Below, piece by piece: positions 11,687 to 22,927 of a DNA stretch of 64,000 nt (within the stretch, counting starts at the first letter, position 1; each line of letters opens with the position of its first letter). The notes below the pieces were generated by a model, which was given only the letters and a program-made list of their open reading frames with translations, had not been told where the DNA came from and did no database searches. Position numbers and translations under genes: made by a program. Source of the DNA: Toxoplasma gondii ME49 (lineage: Eukaryota; Apicomplexa; Conoidasida; Eucoccidiorida; Sarcocystidae); contig NC_031468.1 in assembly GCF_000006565.2 (NCBI RefSeq), positions 1,133,747 through 1,197,746 on the forward strand. Reading direction: 5' to 3'.

Positions 11687-14600
11687 ATGGGAACATCGAC
11701 GCTGGACGCCAGCGTCGGCCATCACGGACCTTCTGTCCAGCAGCCCTTTGAGGTTGCGGCCTCACCGCCACCCGACCGAGGCTTTCCCTTCGAATCCGAA
11801 AAATGGATTTTTGCCGTCCTCGTCGTTCTCATCATTGAGTTGGTAAGATAAAAGAAGATGGAAACCAGTCCGTTCTCGTACTCCCGTGAGCGCTTTTAGG
11901 CGACAAGCTGTGGCGTGGTCACCTGATGTCCCATGCCGCGTCCGCGAGGCACATGCTCGTCCGGAGTCAGCGGGCGGCGGAAAGTTGGGGACACAAACCG
12001 TCGAGGCTTTCTCTGACCGTTGTCTTACAATTCCTTAACTCTTCTTACCGTGCTCGCTGCTCGTGACGGCACTGTGCAGAACAGGGAAAATCTGTGACTT
12101 CCTTGGTGTGGCAGACCCGCACTCGCGCTCTAACAAGAATGATGCCTCGTGGGTCCAGCTTCTACAACTAAAACTGGCTCACGTGCCGAATTTGATCATC
12201 TCTCTGTGGCAGTTGTTTTCGCAGAACTCAGTTTCTTCATTGTAACGGCGGTTTGCGCCGTGCTGGCCATTTTGCTGAGAGTCGCCGCGGCGAGTCACCG
12301 CAGGTGGTGATCGAGCCAGGTGAAGACACTGCACAGCACAGTCCGTGCTGTTCCCATCTGTGAAGGAGCGAGCCGGCTGGTCAGTCTTGTTCCTACTGGA
12401 TGGCGGCGAATCGTCACTTCGTCTTTTTGTGCCGCGCATGTCTTTCGTCGTGTTTCCAGGCAGGGCTTCTGCTGTACCTGGTCGGGCGGGCATTGCGGCG
12501 CCGCTGCGTGCATTCTGCCGACGCATCATGCTCAGCAAGAGAGCCTTCCTGCTCCTGTCCGTCGGGGACGTCTTCCGTCCTGATCGGCGAGGTGGCTTCT
12601 CTGCCGCAGAAGGCGAAGGATTTTTCAACTCCTCTGCAGGGCGCCAGTCACGTCCACTCCGAATGTTCGACCTTTGAAGCCTTGCCCAACGATTTCCGGC
12701 TGTCATCTTCGCATTCCGGCGGATTCTGCGGCTCGTCTCTGGTGGACTCCCAGAGCGCAGGGCTGCCAGAACAGGAGCACGCGCTCGTGTGTGGCGAAGA
12801 CAGCGTGTGGCAGCTCAAGGCCAAGGACGGACAAATGGGGACGTTTGACTCCGACGCTTCGATATCGTCTCTTTCCCGCGTCTTCCCCACCCCCCTCATG
12901 ACGCGCGCATCACGGACGCTAAGAGTCGACGACGAGGATAAGGCAAGGGAAGACCGAAGCGGACTGCCGCCAGCCGCTCTTCTGGCTGCCCTCGAAGGTG
13001 TTTCCGAGTCGGCGTCGAAAAGGAACTTCGACAAGCGTGAGCGGAACGCCGTCGATCGCTCGGGAGACAGCCTTTCCTCCCTTGTCTTGGGAGGAAGAGG
13101 AAGGAGGGCTGCTGATGCCGAGGCTCTTGCCCATGTCCACTCTCCTTTCTCCGCGCCCTCGCTTGACGCATTCACCTACGCGTGGAAGGGTGCCAGCACG
13201 CTGCATGGCGAAGACATCACCGACATGAAGGAGCGGCGAATGTACTCCCGGAAATCCATGCTTCAATGTCGCGTTGCTCTGGTAAGCTTGCCGGAGGGAA
13301 AAAGAGATCATCCAAACGAGGAGCCGAACACAGCAAGCACGTCAAGCCCTGTACGCAGGTTTCCGCTGAGTGCAGTCGCCGCAGGTCTCGAACCAAAATG
13401 CTGTTTCTCTGTCGTCATCGTCTCCGGATGCCCTCAAACTGTTCACTGATGAAAAAGGGCAAGGTCCCGTTTAGAAACCAGACGCCTCCTCGCTAGGTCC
13501 GACACTCGCTTCAGAAGCTGCCCGAGACCACAATTCCAAATCGGTATCTTTTTCCCCTCTAGCGCGAATGCCCCCTCGGCCCGCCTGTCCGCTGTCTTAG
13601 TTCTTTGCGTTGTCGTTCTTTCCTGTAGATTGGTCTACGCCGTGTTTCGTCTGTGTCGGCTGCTCCTCGCTTCACTCTTTTCGTCGGTTTCGTCGCCTGT
13701 CTGTTCCACAGCAGGAGAAGACAGCGCGGCTCATGAGGCAAGGGGGTCTGCAAGACGGCGAGAAACCTCCCGCGTACGGAGACGCGGCTGGCGCCTCCAA
13801 CTCTTGTCAGCAGGAACAGTTGCTGTTGCCTCTGTCCTCTCTCGAGTTGCTGCGGAGTCTTCGGTGTGAGGCGGTAGAGGCTGCGTCCTCAGGGCGTCCT
13901 CGCTCGTCCTTGCACAGCTCTCGCTCCTCGCGATTCTCCTCCGGAGGGGCCTCGACGAATGCAGGTTCTGCTATCGCAGCTTTCTCCTCGCAGGACTCTC
14001 TCGACTCGCTTTCTGCAGCCGACGTTGTCAGCGTGGACGACGTACTCCACAAGCGAGACGGATGCGCGGAGGAACGGCTGTCGCGCAGCCTGGCAGCGCT
14101 GGCAAAAAGTCCAGTGAACCGCCGGGCGGTCACCCGCGAGGAAAGTGCGCGAGGCGAAGAGGTAGAAAACATCGCCGAGGAGAGACGAGGCAGCGAGAAG
14201 CTGGACCGGGGAGGAGTGTGGCGCCGATCTTCGACCGCGGAAGGCGTCGCCGCAAAGGCGATAGAGAAAAGCAAGTCGAGCAGAGTCGCCCTCCCGCCTC
14301 GAGGAAAGGGCGAGTTCGAGCACGTCCTCGAAAGGTAGGTTTAGGTCTCAGGCATAGTTGTCCTATCGCTGATTTCGCGTATGGCTTAGTGTAGGGTGGA
14401 GTGGATACATCTTAGGATACATCTTAGAACGAAGGAACTTGCGAGCGCGTTTCCGATTCCTCTGTCGCAGAGCCATGAAGCTGAAACAACTCGATATCGC
14501 CATCACCGTTCACGACAGCCTGCGGGCAGAAAACGTCAAAATCGACCGCAAGAGCTACATGCTCCTTGTCCAAATTGCAATGAGGTACGAAGGCAAGCCA

Positions 14601-17306
14601 CTCTCGAGGTCCGATGTCAGACTGGGCCGGTTTCTTTCGAGTGAATTCTTCGGAATTTTCCGCCCCTGCGATACAGCAGAGAGACGTGGAGCATCAGAGG
14701 TGTCTGTGTTTTTCTTTCTGAGGAAGCAGAGGTCACACAATGATGAACCACGAACTCCTGTAATAAGGCATTCGCCTGCGCGCGCGCGTGCTAATGGACC
14801 TTTTCTTCGAAAGGGGCGAGATAGTCACAACTACAGTGGGTTTTCTAGCAGACCTTTTGTAAGCAAAGACGGAATCATTCATCCCCTCCGCAGTCACCCA
14901 TTTTATGCACTGCAGCCACACCACTACAGCCACAGCGTGTCAGGTTTGAAGGCGTTCCTCGTTCCTTCAGCGCGCCCTACTTCCCTCCCCTTGACGCCCG
15001 TCAGTTCAGGCCGAACAAAAAAAAAGAACGCGTTCGCTCCACCTTCTTTTCTGTGAATGCCTTTCCTGTGTGCAACGTGAAGGTGGAGTGTCTCTGTGTT
15101 GTGCGTCAGCCGGAAAGATGTAGCGCTGCAGTCTCAGTGGTTGCTGGAGATGATCGACGAAGGCCATGCCATCGACGCATGCTGGCTGGACCGTCTCTTG
15201 GCGGCGGCGTCCGTCTGCGACCCGACAACGACGGCAAGTCTGTACCGGGATCTGGAGTCTCGCAGTACGTTGCTGTCTCCGGAATGTCTTGCGGTTCTCC
15301 AAAGTGCGAAAACATACATTTCTGTCGGCACCAATTTGATGCGCCGAGCAGCAGGATCTGGGAGTGCAGGGAGCAGACGTCTGGGGAGACAGGAAGAGTT
15401 GAAGAGGGGATGCAAGAGCTACAAAGGAGGAGAAGAAGACGTGACCAGCGACGCGTCGCCCTCGCGTGCGTCTTGCGAAGGGAAGGCCCAGGTACGCAGC
15501 GTCTCGAGGTTCTGTATGACTGCTGTGCACCACTGGCCCAGTCGACTGAAAAAACAGACAGCTAGATATGGTGGACTGCTATATTCTAAAGAGCAGGAGC
15601 AACAGAAGCAGGTGTCAAGAACGATTTTTGGAGGTGTGTGAGAGTCGAGGACTCACGAGAAGAAAGGGAGAGAAGAGCAAGGGACCGCGTTCCGCAGCTG
15701 TCTTTTTGTGTTGTCGGTAGAGTGGATTTTGGGCGGTGGAGGGGGGGGAAAGGAAAGAAAGGTGACTTGGGAGAGAGAAGACAAACAGTGTCAACGAGGA
15801 AAAGCACAGAAAAACGGACTGAGGGTGTGTCCGGTCAGTGTGACAATCGAGGCGTAGACGACCGGGAGCGTTGTCCAGTGGTTTTCGTTTTCACTTCGCT
15901 TGTGTTGCCTGTGTGTTTGATCAGAAGAACGGGGAGACGGGAGTTGCTGGCCGGGCGTCTGAGAGTTCGTCGCCTTCGAGTGCGCCGACGTTGAACCCAA
16001 ACGCTCCGGAGTTTGTGCCGCTGACTTTGCGTTCTTTGCCCCGCCGGTTGCCGGAGACAGTTTCGGGGCTGCGCTACGCGTTTTCTCCTTCGTTCTCTCC
16101 TCCCTCGATGTCTCCGTCGCAAGTTAACAGCGCGGCTGCTGCCTGCCCCGTGACGGCCGCGACGGTGGACCTCAGTGCGTTCGGCACTACTTCCTCGACT
16201 CTCTCGCCGGGGCTCTCCAAGGCGAACCTGGCGCAGTTGTCGACTCTGCGCCTGCTCCAGACTCAAGGGCCGCCGCCGGGTGTCCCTACACCCGACGCAG
16301 TCGCAGCGTCTCTCCTGGCGATGCTCTCCACGTCGCTGTCGCCTGCGCCGGGGGTGCCGGAGCAGTCTGCGGAGTCTGCGCGACGAGACTGGGTTGCCAG
16401 CAGGGGCGAAGAGGCCCTCCAGACGAGCGCAGAGAAGCAGCCAGAAGACTCGAAAAAGAGCACACTTCGACTCCAGATGCAGGAAATGTACACGCGAGCG
16501 AAGGAGGGGAGGGGAAAGGTCATGCATGCAGGATCTGGCGTGAACAAGGACAAGAGGGAGAAAGAACGGACGGGTGACAAGAGCGACGGGCGGCGCAAGG
16601 AGGTACGTTTCGAGCACTGGTCGCCGCGGAGGATGGATGTACGGAGGAGGCGGCAAGGAACAACGAAACAGAGAAAGAGAGAGAAGCAGCGACGGACTGA
16701 GAGGGGAGGATTTTTCGCTGAGACAGCGAGACACGCAAGCAGTGAGGAGGAGGTATCGAAACGACATGGGTGGCGGGCCGGGGAAAGAAAGGACTGTGGG
16801 AGGTCCGAACTATCACCAAGAGAAGAGGGGAGGGTGTGTTTGTCTGGGAATCCTAAAGAACGCCGCTGGAGCACATGGTGAAGTTGCCACGGTATAATTA
16901 GACAGTGGGTGTCTCAGCACTAATGGTCTGTGGGGAGACTCAGATGAAATGTACTTGCAGCTTTCTCTGTTTCCGCTCGTCTTTTGTGGACGTTGATTTC
17001 GTTTTTTCTTGTTTGTGTTTCCAGGAGACAAAAGTGACGTCGTGTCTGGACCAGTTCCAAGCGTTTAACGACAAGAGGATGTCCGATTCCCTGAACTCTG
17101 TCCAGAAAGAAGGGAAGCGAGGTGCCAGCGCGAGTTCTTCGGAGAACGTTGACGAGAAAGAAGGCGAAAATGAAGAGAAGTCTGTGAAACTCTCGCTCCC
17201 GGACAGCGACCGCACGAGCGTCTACCACGGCGATGACGAGCGTGGAGCAAGTGACAGTGGGCAGAGTGAGCTGGAGAAGCCGGTGAAAAAGGCTTCAGAA
17301 GAGTGA
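11687..17306 (+). CDS. Signal-anchored PPR-like protein with PAM2 motif, 7 exons
   Basis: Exons 11687-11842, 12460-13281, 13712-14334, 14471-14584, 15110-15491, 15925-16602 and 17025-17306 have GT-AG borders and consistent phases, giving 1018 residues. Residues 40-60 form one hydrophobic helix split by intron 1 (WIFAVLVVLIIEL plus AGLLLYLVG), followed by RALRRR, which predicts a cytosolic C-terminal part. Residues 65-530 are Ser-rich and low complexity. Exons 4-5 encode at least two helical hairpins of pentatricopeptide type (about 535-610), for example QLDIAITVHDSLRAENVKID then LQSQWLLEMIDEGHAIDACW. At 722-731 is LNPNAPEFVP, a near-ideal PAM2 motif, which in other proteins binds the MLLE domain of poly(A)-binding protein. 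The tail is Lys/Glu/Ser-rich. Inferred role: tethering poly(A) mRNA-protein complexes to a membrane (ER, nuclear envelope or mitochondrial surface). I do not recognise a named orthologue. An in-frame ATG at 11486 is an alternative, less likely start. Confidence 0.85.
15991..16020 (+). other. PAM2 motif (PABP-interacting motif 2)
   Basis: The ten codons read LNPNAPEFVP, preceded by Ser/Pro-rich sequence (SSAPT). This matches the PAM2 core (L, N, A and F with a following P) known from Paip1/2, eRF3, Tob and ataxin-2. It sits at the start of exon 6 in a disordered region, as PAM2 motifs normally do. Confidence 0.85.
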
Positions 17307-20300
17307 AAGGACGCTGAAGAGAGGACGCGCGACGAACTCAGAGGAGCAGGGAAAAGCAGAGGGGAAACCTGGTCGGAGATTTCAGGAGGAGCCGCTCAGA
17401 ATTGTCAAGAAGAGAGCGTGAGGAAACGTCTGTCTGTTCCGAGCTCGCCCTCGAAGTGAAAGGGGTGGACTAAAGGGGAGGAGAGGCGATCCAGGTATGC
17501 GCTTGAAGGGACGGCGACGCAACAGGTTTTCGAAAAACAAGGATCTGTGTAAAGGACCAGATTTTTTCGGGAAGTGCTCGTTTTCTGTGTTCGAAGGTGA
17601 ATGCTTTTTCTGTGTACATACATCTGTAGAGCACGGCGATCTAGGAAAAGACTTAGATCTGCCGAGGACGGTGTGTGTGCAGACTCCTTTTGTTTCTCCG
17701 AGTCTATGTACAGCTGAAATCGCACACCCGAAGGGAAGGTTTTCGCGATTCGTTTTCGACGCGTGGGAAAGGTCTAAGGGTGCCGATTCCTGTCAAAGTG
17801 TGGATTAGCGGATTTGAAAAGAGCGTCGGAGCGGTCCTGGAGGAACGACTGTGACTCGCGACACACAGTTAAGAGCGGAGAAAAGATGGGGGAAGAAAGG
17901 GCAGAAGCGGAACCGTCGGCTTCTCGGAATGCCCCCGTTTCGTTTAGTTGCATGCTCGCGAGTTCGTGTTTTCCCGCGCGTCCGGCAGAAATCCACTATC
18001 GGCCACGGAGAAGCGACGAAGCGCCGCCACCACAAAGGGGGAAAAGCGGCGGTGGGTGCTTTCACGAGAGGCGAGGGGCAGCTGCAGTTTCGACTTGTTT
18101 TTCTCGCCAGCACGAGTTTTTTTCCGGTAGTCAATCAATTCGGGTCGTCAAGACTTGCGCGTGGAACGGGTCTCGTGTTGCTGCCTCGAGCGTCGCGCAA
18201 ACAGACGAGCGTGACTTTGTGTCTTCTACACACAGTGGGGTGAGAGCTCTACGGGGGTGTGAGGTGACTGACAAAAGCCCAGTTGATCACGGGGAAAGTA
18301 CTCTTTTCTTCCGGCGCAGATTGTCTTCAACGAGCGGTACACGTCCTCAGAGGCGCATGCGTCGTTGTAACCGTCTCGAGGCCCCCGTGGAGAACAACAA
18401 ATCCAGTTGTTTGTGTGACGCCTGTGTCGTGTGTGGGAAATGCCAGTGAGATTTCTGTTCGACAGAAAGAGAAACGTTTGTTCTCCTTCCTCGCTTCGGA
18501 GGCAAGCTGTGTGCGCGTCTGTGCTGCCGGGGGACCGGAGGCTTGACACCTTGCGTGCTGTCGGGGGGAACGTTTTGCGTGTTTGTGTGGACGACGCTCG
18601 TGTCTTTTTCGAATCTCACCGTCTCTCCGCCAGACTGTCGCGTGGGAGACCCGAATGGGGTTGTCCGCATTCTCCTTCGGTCCACCCTTTGATTAAAATT
18701 TCTTTTACGCAAGAAAGAACGAGCCAAGGTGTCGGGTCGCGGAAACGCGCATTCGCGTGGACGTTACGGCGCCCGACTTGCGCATCTCAAAAAACCAATA
18801 GGTGTGGACTTCATTTAGTCCTCTCCTGGAGCATTCGTTCGCGTTTCTGCCCACAAGAACCCAAAGAATAGGTGATGGATTTCAGTTAGTTCTCAAGAAC
18901 AATCTCCTATTTGTGCCGTATGCACTCCACTTTTTGATCTCTTCTGAACTATTTGTGCTCACCTAGAATAAGAACGGCGAATCAGATACGCCCCGACAGT
19001 ATTGCCGGCGTAAAAGTTCGCGGCAACGCTCCTGCGAATTCTGTCTTCTTGAAAAGGCAGACACGCCAGAGGGGTGGAGCGGAAAGCGGCACTTTCCAGT
19101 ACTCCTGCGCTTCGGCAGACACACCAAGCACAGCGGTATCCACCGTCTGAAAATCAACATCTGTACAGGCAGAGGCCGAAGAAGTGGAAAGCGTTCATTC
19201 CCTTCGCGCTGTGAGACTCCAGCAGACCGACAGACGCCGAACCAGGACGTGCTGTGTCAGGAGACTGTGCCTGTGACTACCTGACTACTGCGAAAGTGCA
19301 AACGTGTGAAAAGGCAATGCGATTCAGTTGTGAGAGGCCTCTACGCGCGAAAGCGACTGTGAAGAAAGATTCTGCTGCGTAAGAGGGACCACTCTCGTCT
19401 CTGTGGCACCCCGGACAACTGCTCGCCATTCTTTGGCGACAGAAATCCTAAACATGCGGATATGAAATCGAAAGCATTGTAAGACTGAACCTCGTGAGCT
19501 TTCTTTGCTGGATCTCTCGAGTGTCTTCTCAGGTGCTTGGCTCGTTTGTCTCCGTCACGTCCACTGTTCTCCAGTCTTTTCTCGGCATTTGTCCTTGGTC
19601 TTGTGTCTGCGACTGTGTCGTGGGTTGAGGAGGCGACGATCGATGTGAAAGAACCAGAGGACATCTCCTGGGCGCAGACGACGACTCTTTTCGCATACCC
19701 CGCTGGTCTGCGTTTTATCAAGCGAAAATCTTTAAATTTCTTTTGCGCTGTGCGAGGAGGTGCTTCCGCGTTTGTTCCAGGTGTCACAGCTACGTGGACG
19801 TGTGGAAAAAGCATTTAACACTCGCTGGCGACTTGCGTTGTCGACTGTGTTTTCGCGGGTTTCTTCCCGTCTGATCCACTGCCACACGATCTAGTCTCTC
19901 CTCTTGGGTTGTGAAACGCCAAGAGAAGAGCGAATGTTGTAACATGCGACAAAGAGACGAAAGCAGAGAGAAGAAACTGCTGCAGGACGCCGAAGCGCAC
20001 ACACAACTTACAGCAGGGATACAAGGAACGAGAAAACAGAACGAGGCTCTTTCTCTTGACGTTGGTTTCCTTCGCAACTGTACATCCTCAGTAGCCAGCC
20101 AGGAGAGACCGTATCCGAAAGACACCTCCCCAGCGAATCCGAAGTTTTTCTTTCCTCCGCGTTGCTCTGTAAGCGACATTTCTCGCACTCCCTTTCGCGT
20201 TCCCTGCCTCCTATGCAGCCTCGATTTCCTTTAGCTCCTGAGCAAGGCGTCGAGGAATCTCGTTGCCCCATTTACCTGAACATTCATCGCCAGAGAAAAG

Positions 20301-20507
20301 GTGGAAAAACCAAGGCACGTGCTGCACAAACTCCCCGGAAAGGCGACATTTCTGGAACTTCCACGGAAGCAAAAAGAGATGCATCCACAGTGGGGAAACT
20401 CCAACGAACGAGATGGCTTGTCAGATCCACACGCAAGTCACTGGACACTGACCAGGACACAATCTTTCGTAGGGAAGTCACTTGAGCGCCGCTGGTGGTG
20501 AGTCCGG
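17307..20507. other. Convergent intergenic region
   Basis: This 3.2 kb lies between the 3' ends of the PAM2/PPR gene (plus) and COX5B (minus), and probably carries both 3' untranslated regions. Open frames such as 17814-18449 (plus) and 19341-19814 (minus, 157 codons) show no domain and no convincing splice link. No repeat or RNA gene was seen. Confidence 0.45.
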
Positions 20508-22927
20508 CTAAACGAAGCCTACACGGCACTGCGTATACGCTATGCGGATCTCCAAGTGAGCTTCTCTACAGGGAAATCCGTCTATTCCTGGGCAATTCGA
20601 GCCTTTTTGCGTCTTCCAGATGGAACGTGTTGCTAACGAAGTTTCGATTCCACAAAAGAAGTCTGCAGAATTCCTTGAAACGTATGTCAACGCGCGATGC
20701 ACAGAAGCAGTACCTTCCAGAAAGAGTTCAGAGTAGGCCTGGTGACCCGCCGGCCATCGCACGTATTCGTTGCAGTTCCACATCTTCTGGCCCTTTTCAA
20801 GAAGTTTCATGTCGAACACGTCCTCCACCTGTATGCATGCAGCCGCGGCATACACTCCACAAACTTTCCGCATTTGCAAAAGACAAAGCATAGCAAAACC
20901 TCGTCGTAGGAGTTGGCGCGTCTTCCCCTTGAGGAACGTTGAAGCGAACGTGGGTCTGCTGCCAGGCGAGATCTAAAAAAGGCTTTCGACTTGTCTGGAT
21001 TTCCGAGAAGTTCCCTCTCTGCTTGAAGAGCACGGATGAAAACACGATCCTTCTTTGCCTAGCCTCTCTGTTCTGCATGCATTCCACTTCAGTCCACCAG
21101 AGACAGCCAGAAGTCGCTGGACACGTGGAAACGGTTCACTGGCAGTCTCCCTTCGCTCTTCCACACCCAGAAACCTGACATCGGTGCAGACAGCCTCTTG
21201 CGTCATTGTCACACATGCGAATTCGAAGTAAAATATGCGAATTCTAAGTTGTCCCCACTTGCACGCGACGCACACAAGCCAGCACTGTAGATCTCGGCTT
21301 CGTTCATGTTAGGTATGCCGACGTGAACACCAAGACAAGATTTCTAGACCGTGCTCACGACACACAGACGGCTGTTTATCGCACTTCTTGGCGAGAAAGT
21401 GGAGACGCCCCGGTGGGCCTAAGACGAGAGCGATTGTTTGTATCCCCTCTTTCCGAATGCGTCTTCGACAAGCAGCGGAGAAAAACCAAAAAAAAGGCTG
21501 GTCTTCGCCCCTTTTGCTTCTTTTGTCGGCGCACTTACGTCCGGGTCGACAGGGAAAGGATCTTTTCCATCCGGGAGCGAGTAGAAGACACGGACGAGCA
21601 TGAAAATCTGGTCGCACTCGCCACAGCGGTAGAGAAACCCTTCTCGGCAGCGGAACCAGAGAGGCACGTGCTCTTTCTCGCCAGTTCCTCCCGTGCATCC
21701 AACGATTCTGGGGAAAAGCGCATGCAGTCCTCAGTGGAAAGACGCGGCGTCAGGTGTAGTACGAAGGCATGCAAACCCCAAACAACTGCTTCCTCCTCGG
21801 TCCTCGGAAGAACATCCACACTCGTGACAGCACAGGTTCACACATGATACGCCTGCTCTGTCGTTTTGGCTTTTCTCTTCTGCCGCGATTGCGGACAAAG
21901 TGTACACCAACGCTACCAGGCTTTCCCTCGTCTTTTCCCTACGACCTGCCTCCATTTCTTCCCTGTATATCTGTGTATATCGTACGCCATCGGTGTTGAC
22001 GAGGACAGCTGCCAAGCAAACACGAATGCACGTAGGATACTGAAACCCAACGACTTTCCCTGTCAGAGTGGTTCCGGCAGGAAGGTGAGAGATCGGAGCT
22101 GCAACGCCACACGCCTGACAAATCCCTCTTTTTCTCTTTCTCTCTCACCTATCGGTGGTCACAGAGGGGCAGAGCACCGGCTTCTCCACAGTGCCAAACG
22201 GGCCGACAAAGGCAGCAGCTCTCAGGTGTTCGTACAGCTCGAGAAGGCCGACCATGTGCTCGGTTTCTTCAGTCACGATCTGGACAAGAAAAGCGCAAAG
22301 TTTCACACGCGAAAACCGTGCAGAAAGTACCCGCGCACCATTGCACAGCGAGCTTTGATCCGTCCTCTGTCTCCGTCCAGGCACGGGCGCACAAACCAGG
22401 CACAGTGATTTGTTTGAAAGAGGTGTGCGAGGAGAGACTCAGGTCTCCCTGCGTCTTGATCTGGAGACTCTCACCTGCATGCCCATGTCTCTGGCGAGTT
22501 GTTTGTAGCTTTTTTGGGGCAGAGTGGCGGGGTCGAGGATGACGGCCTCGCCCCTGAGCTTCCAGTACCAGTAGTTCTCGAAGAAGTCGAGGTCTTTCGG
22601 GTTCTTGCTCATCAGTTCTGCAACGTTTTTTGGCATCGTGTCGGAGGGAAGTTCGAAGTCTTCGGGCATCGTCCGGCCAAAGTGCAGGTACGTACGCATC
22701 GCTGTTTTGCGCGCAGCCGGAGACAGAGCCCCGGACAGAACGCGAGGAGAGAGACCGGAGGAGCAGAGAGGAGAAGAGAGAGAGGCGAGAGTGCAAGCGG
22801 ACGACCGAGCAGCGAGCTGGGAGAAAGAAGAAATGTTCTTGCCCGAAACTGCAGAGAAACTCTTGGAAAATAAGTGCCTCGGCGCCGCGCCAGGGGCGAA
22901 CACCTGGGAAAGACGCGCAGCCGCCAT
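20508..22927 (-). CDS. COX5B: Cytochrome c oxidase subunit Vb, nuclear-encoded, mitochondrial
   Basis: Zinc-binding peripheral subunit of respiratory complex IV. Exons 22927-22475, 22279-22149 and 21707-21539 join in phase (0, 2, 0). The N-terminal ~75 residues are rich in Ala, Ser, Arg and Leu with few acids, as in a mitochondrial presequence. Exon 2 encodes [13 protein letters not shown] and exon 3 encodes [13 protein letters not shown] (196-208), LWFRCREG and [10 protein letters not shown], the COX5B zinc domain in plant-type spelling (VGC.GG). Likely ligands are Cys199, Cys223 and Cys226; the second Cys of the animal CxC pair is absent, and Cys215 is a candidate fourth. Exon 4 (20828-20714, or read through to the stop at 20508) adds an acidic/aromatic tail beginning [13 protein letters not shown]. 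If its donor at 20714 is used, a tiny last exon near 20480 would end the protein. The long region between presequence and zinc domain looks coccidian-specific. Confidence 0.85.

Noticed and set aside
20797..21087. Frame containing [17 protein letters not shown], first taken as a COX5B exon
   Set aside because: Its phase fits neither the phase 0 donor at 21539 nor the following exon, whereas 21539 to 20828 joins cleanly.
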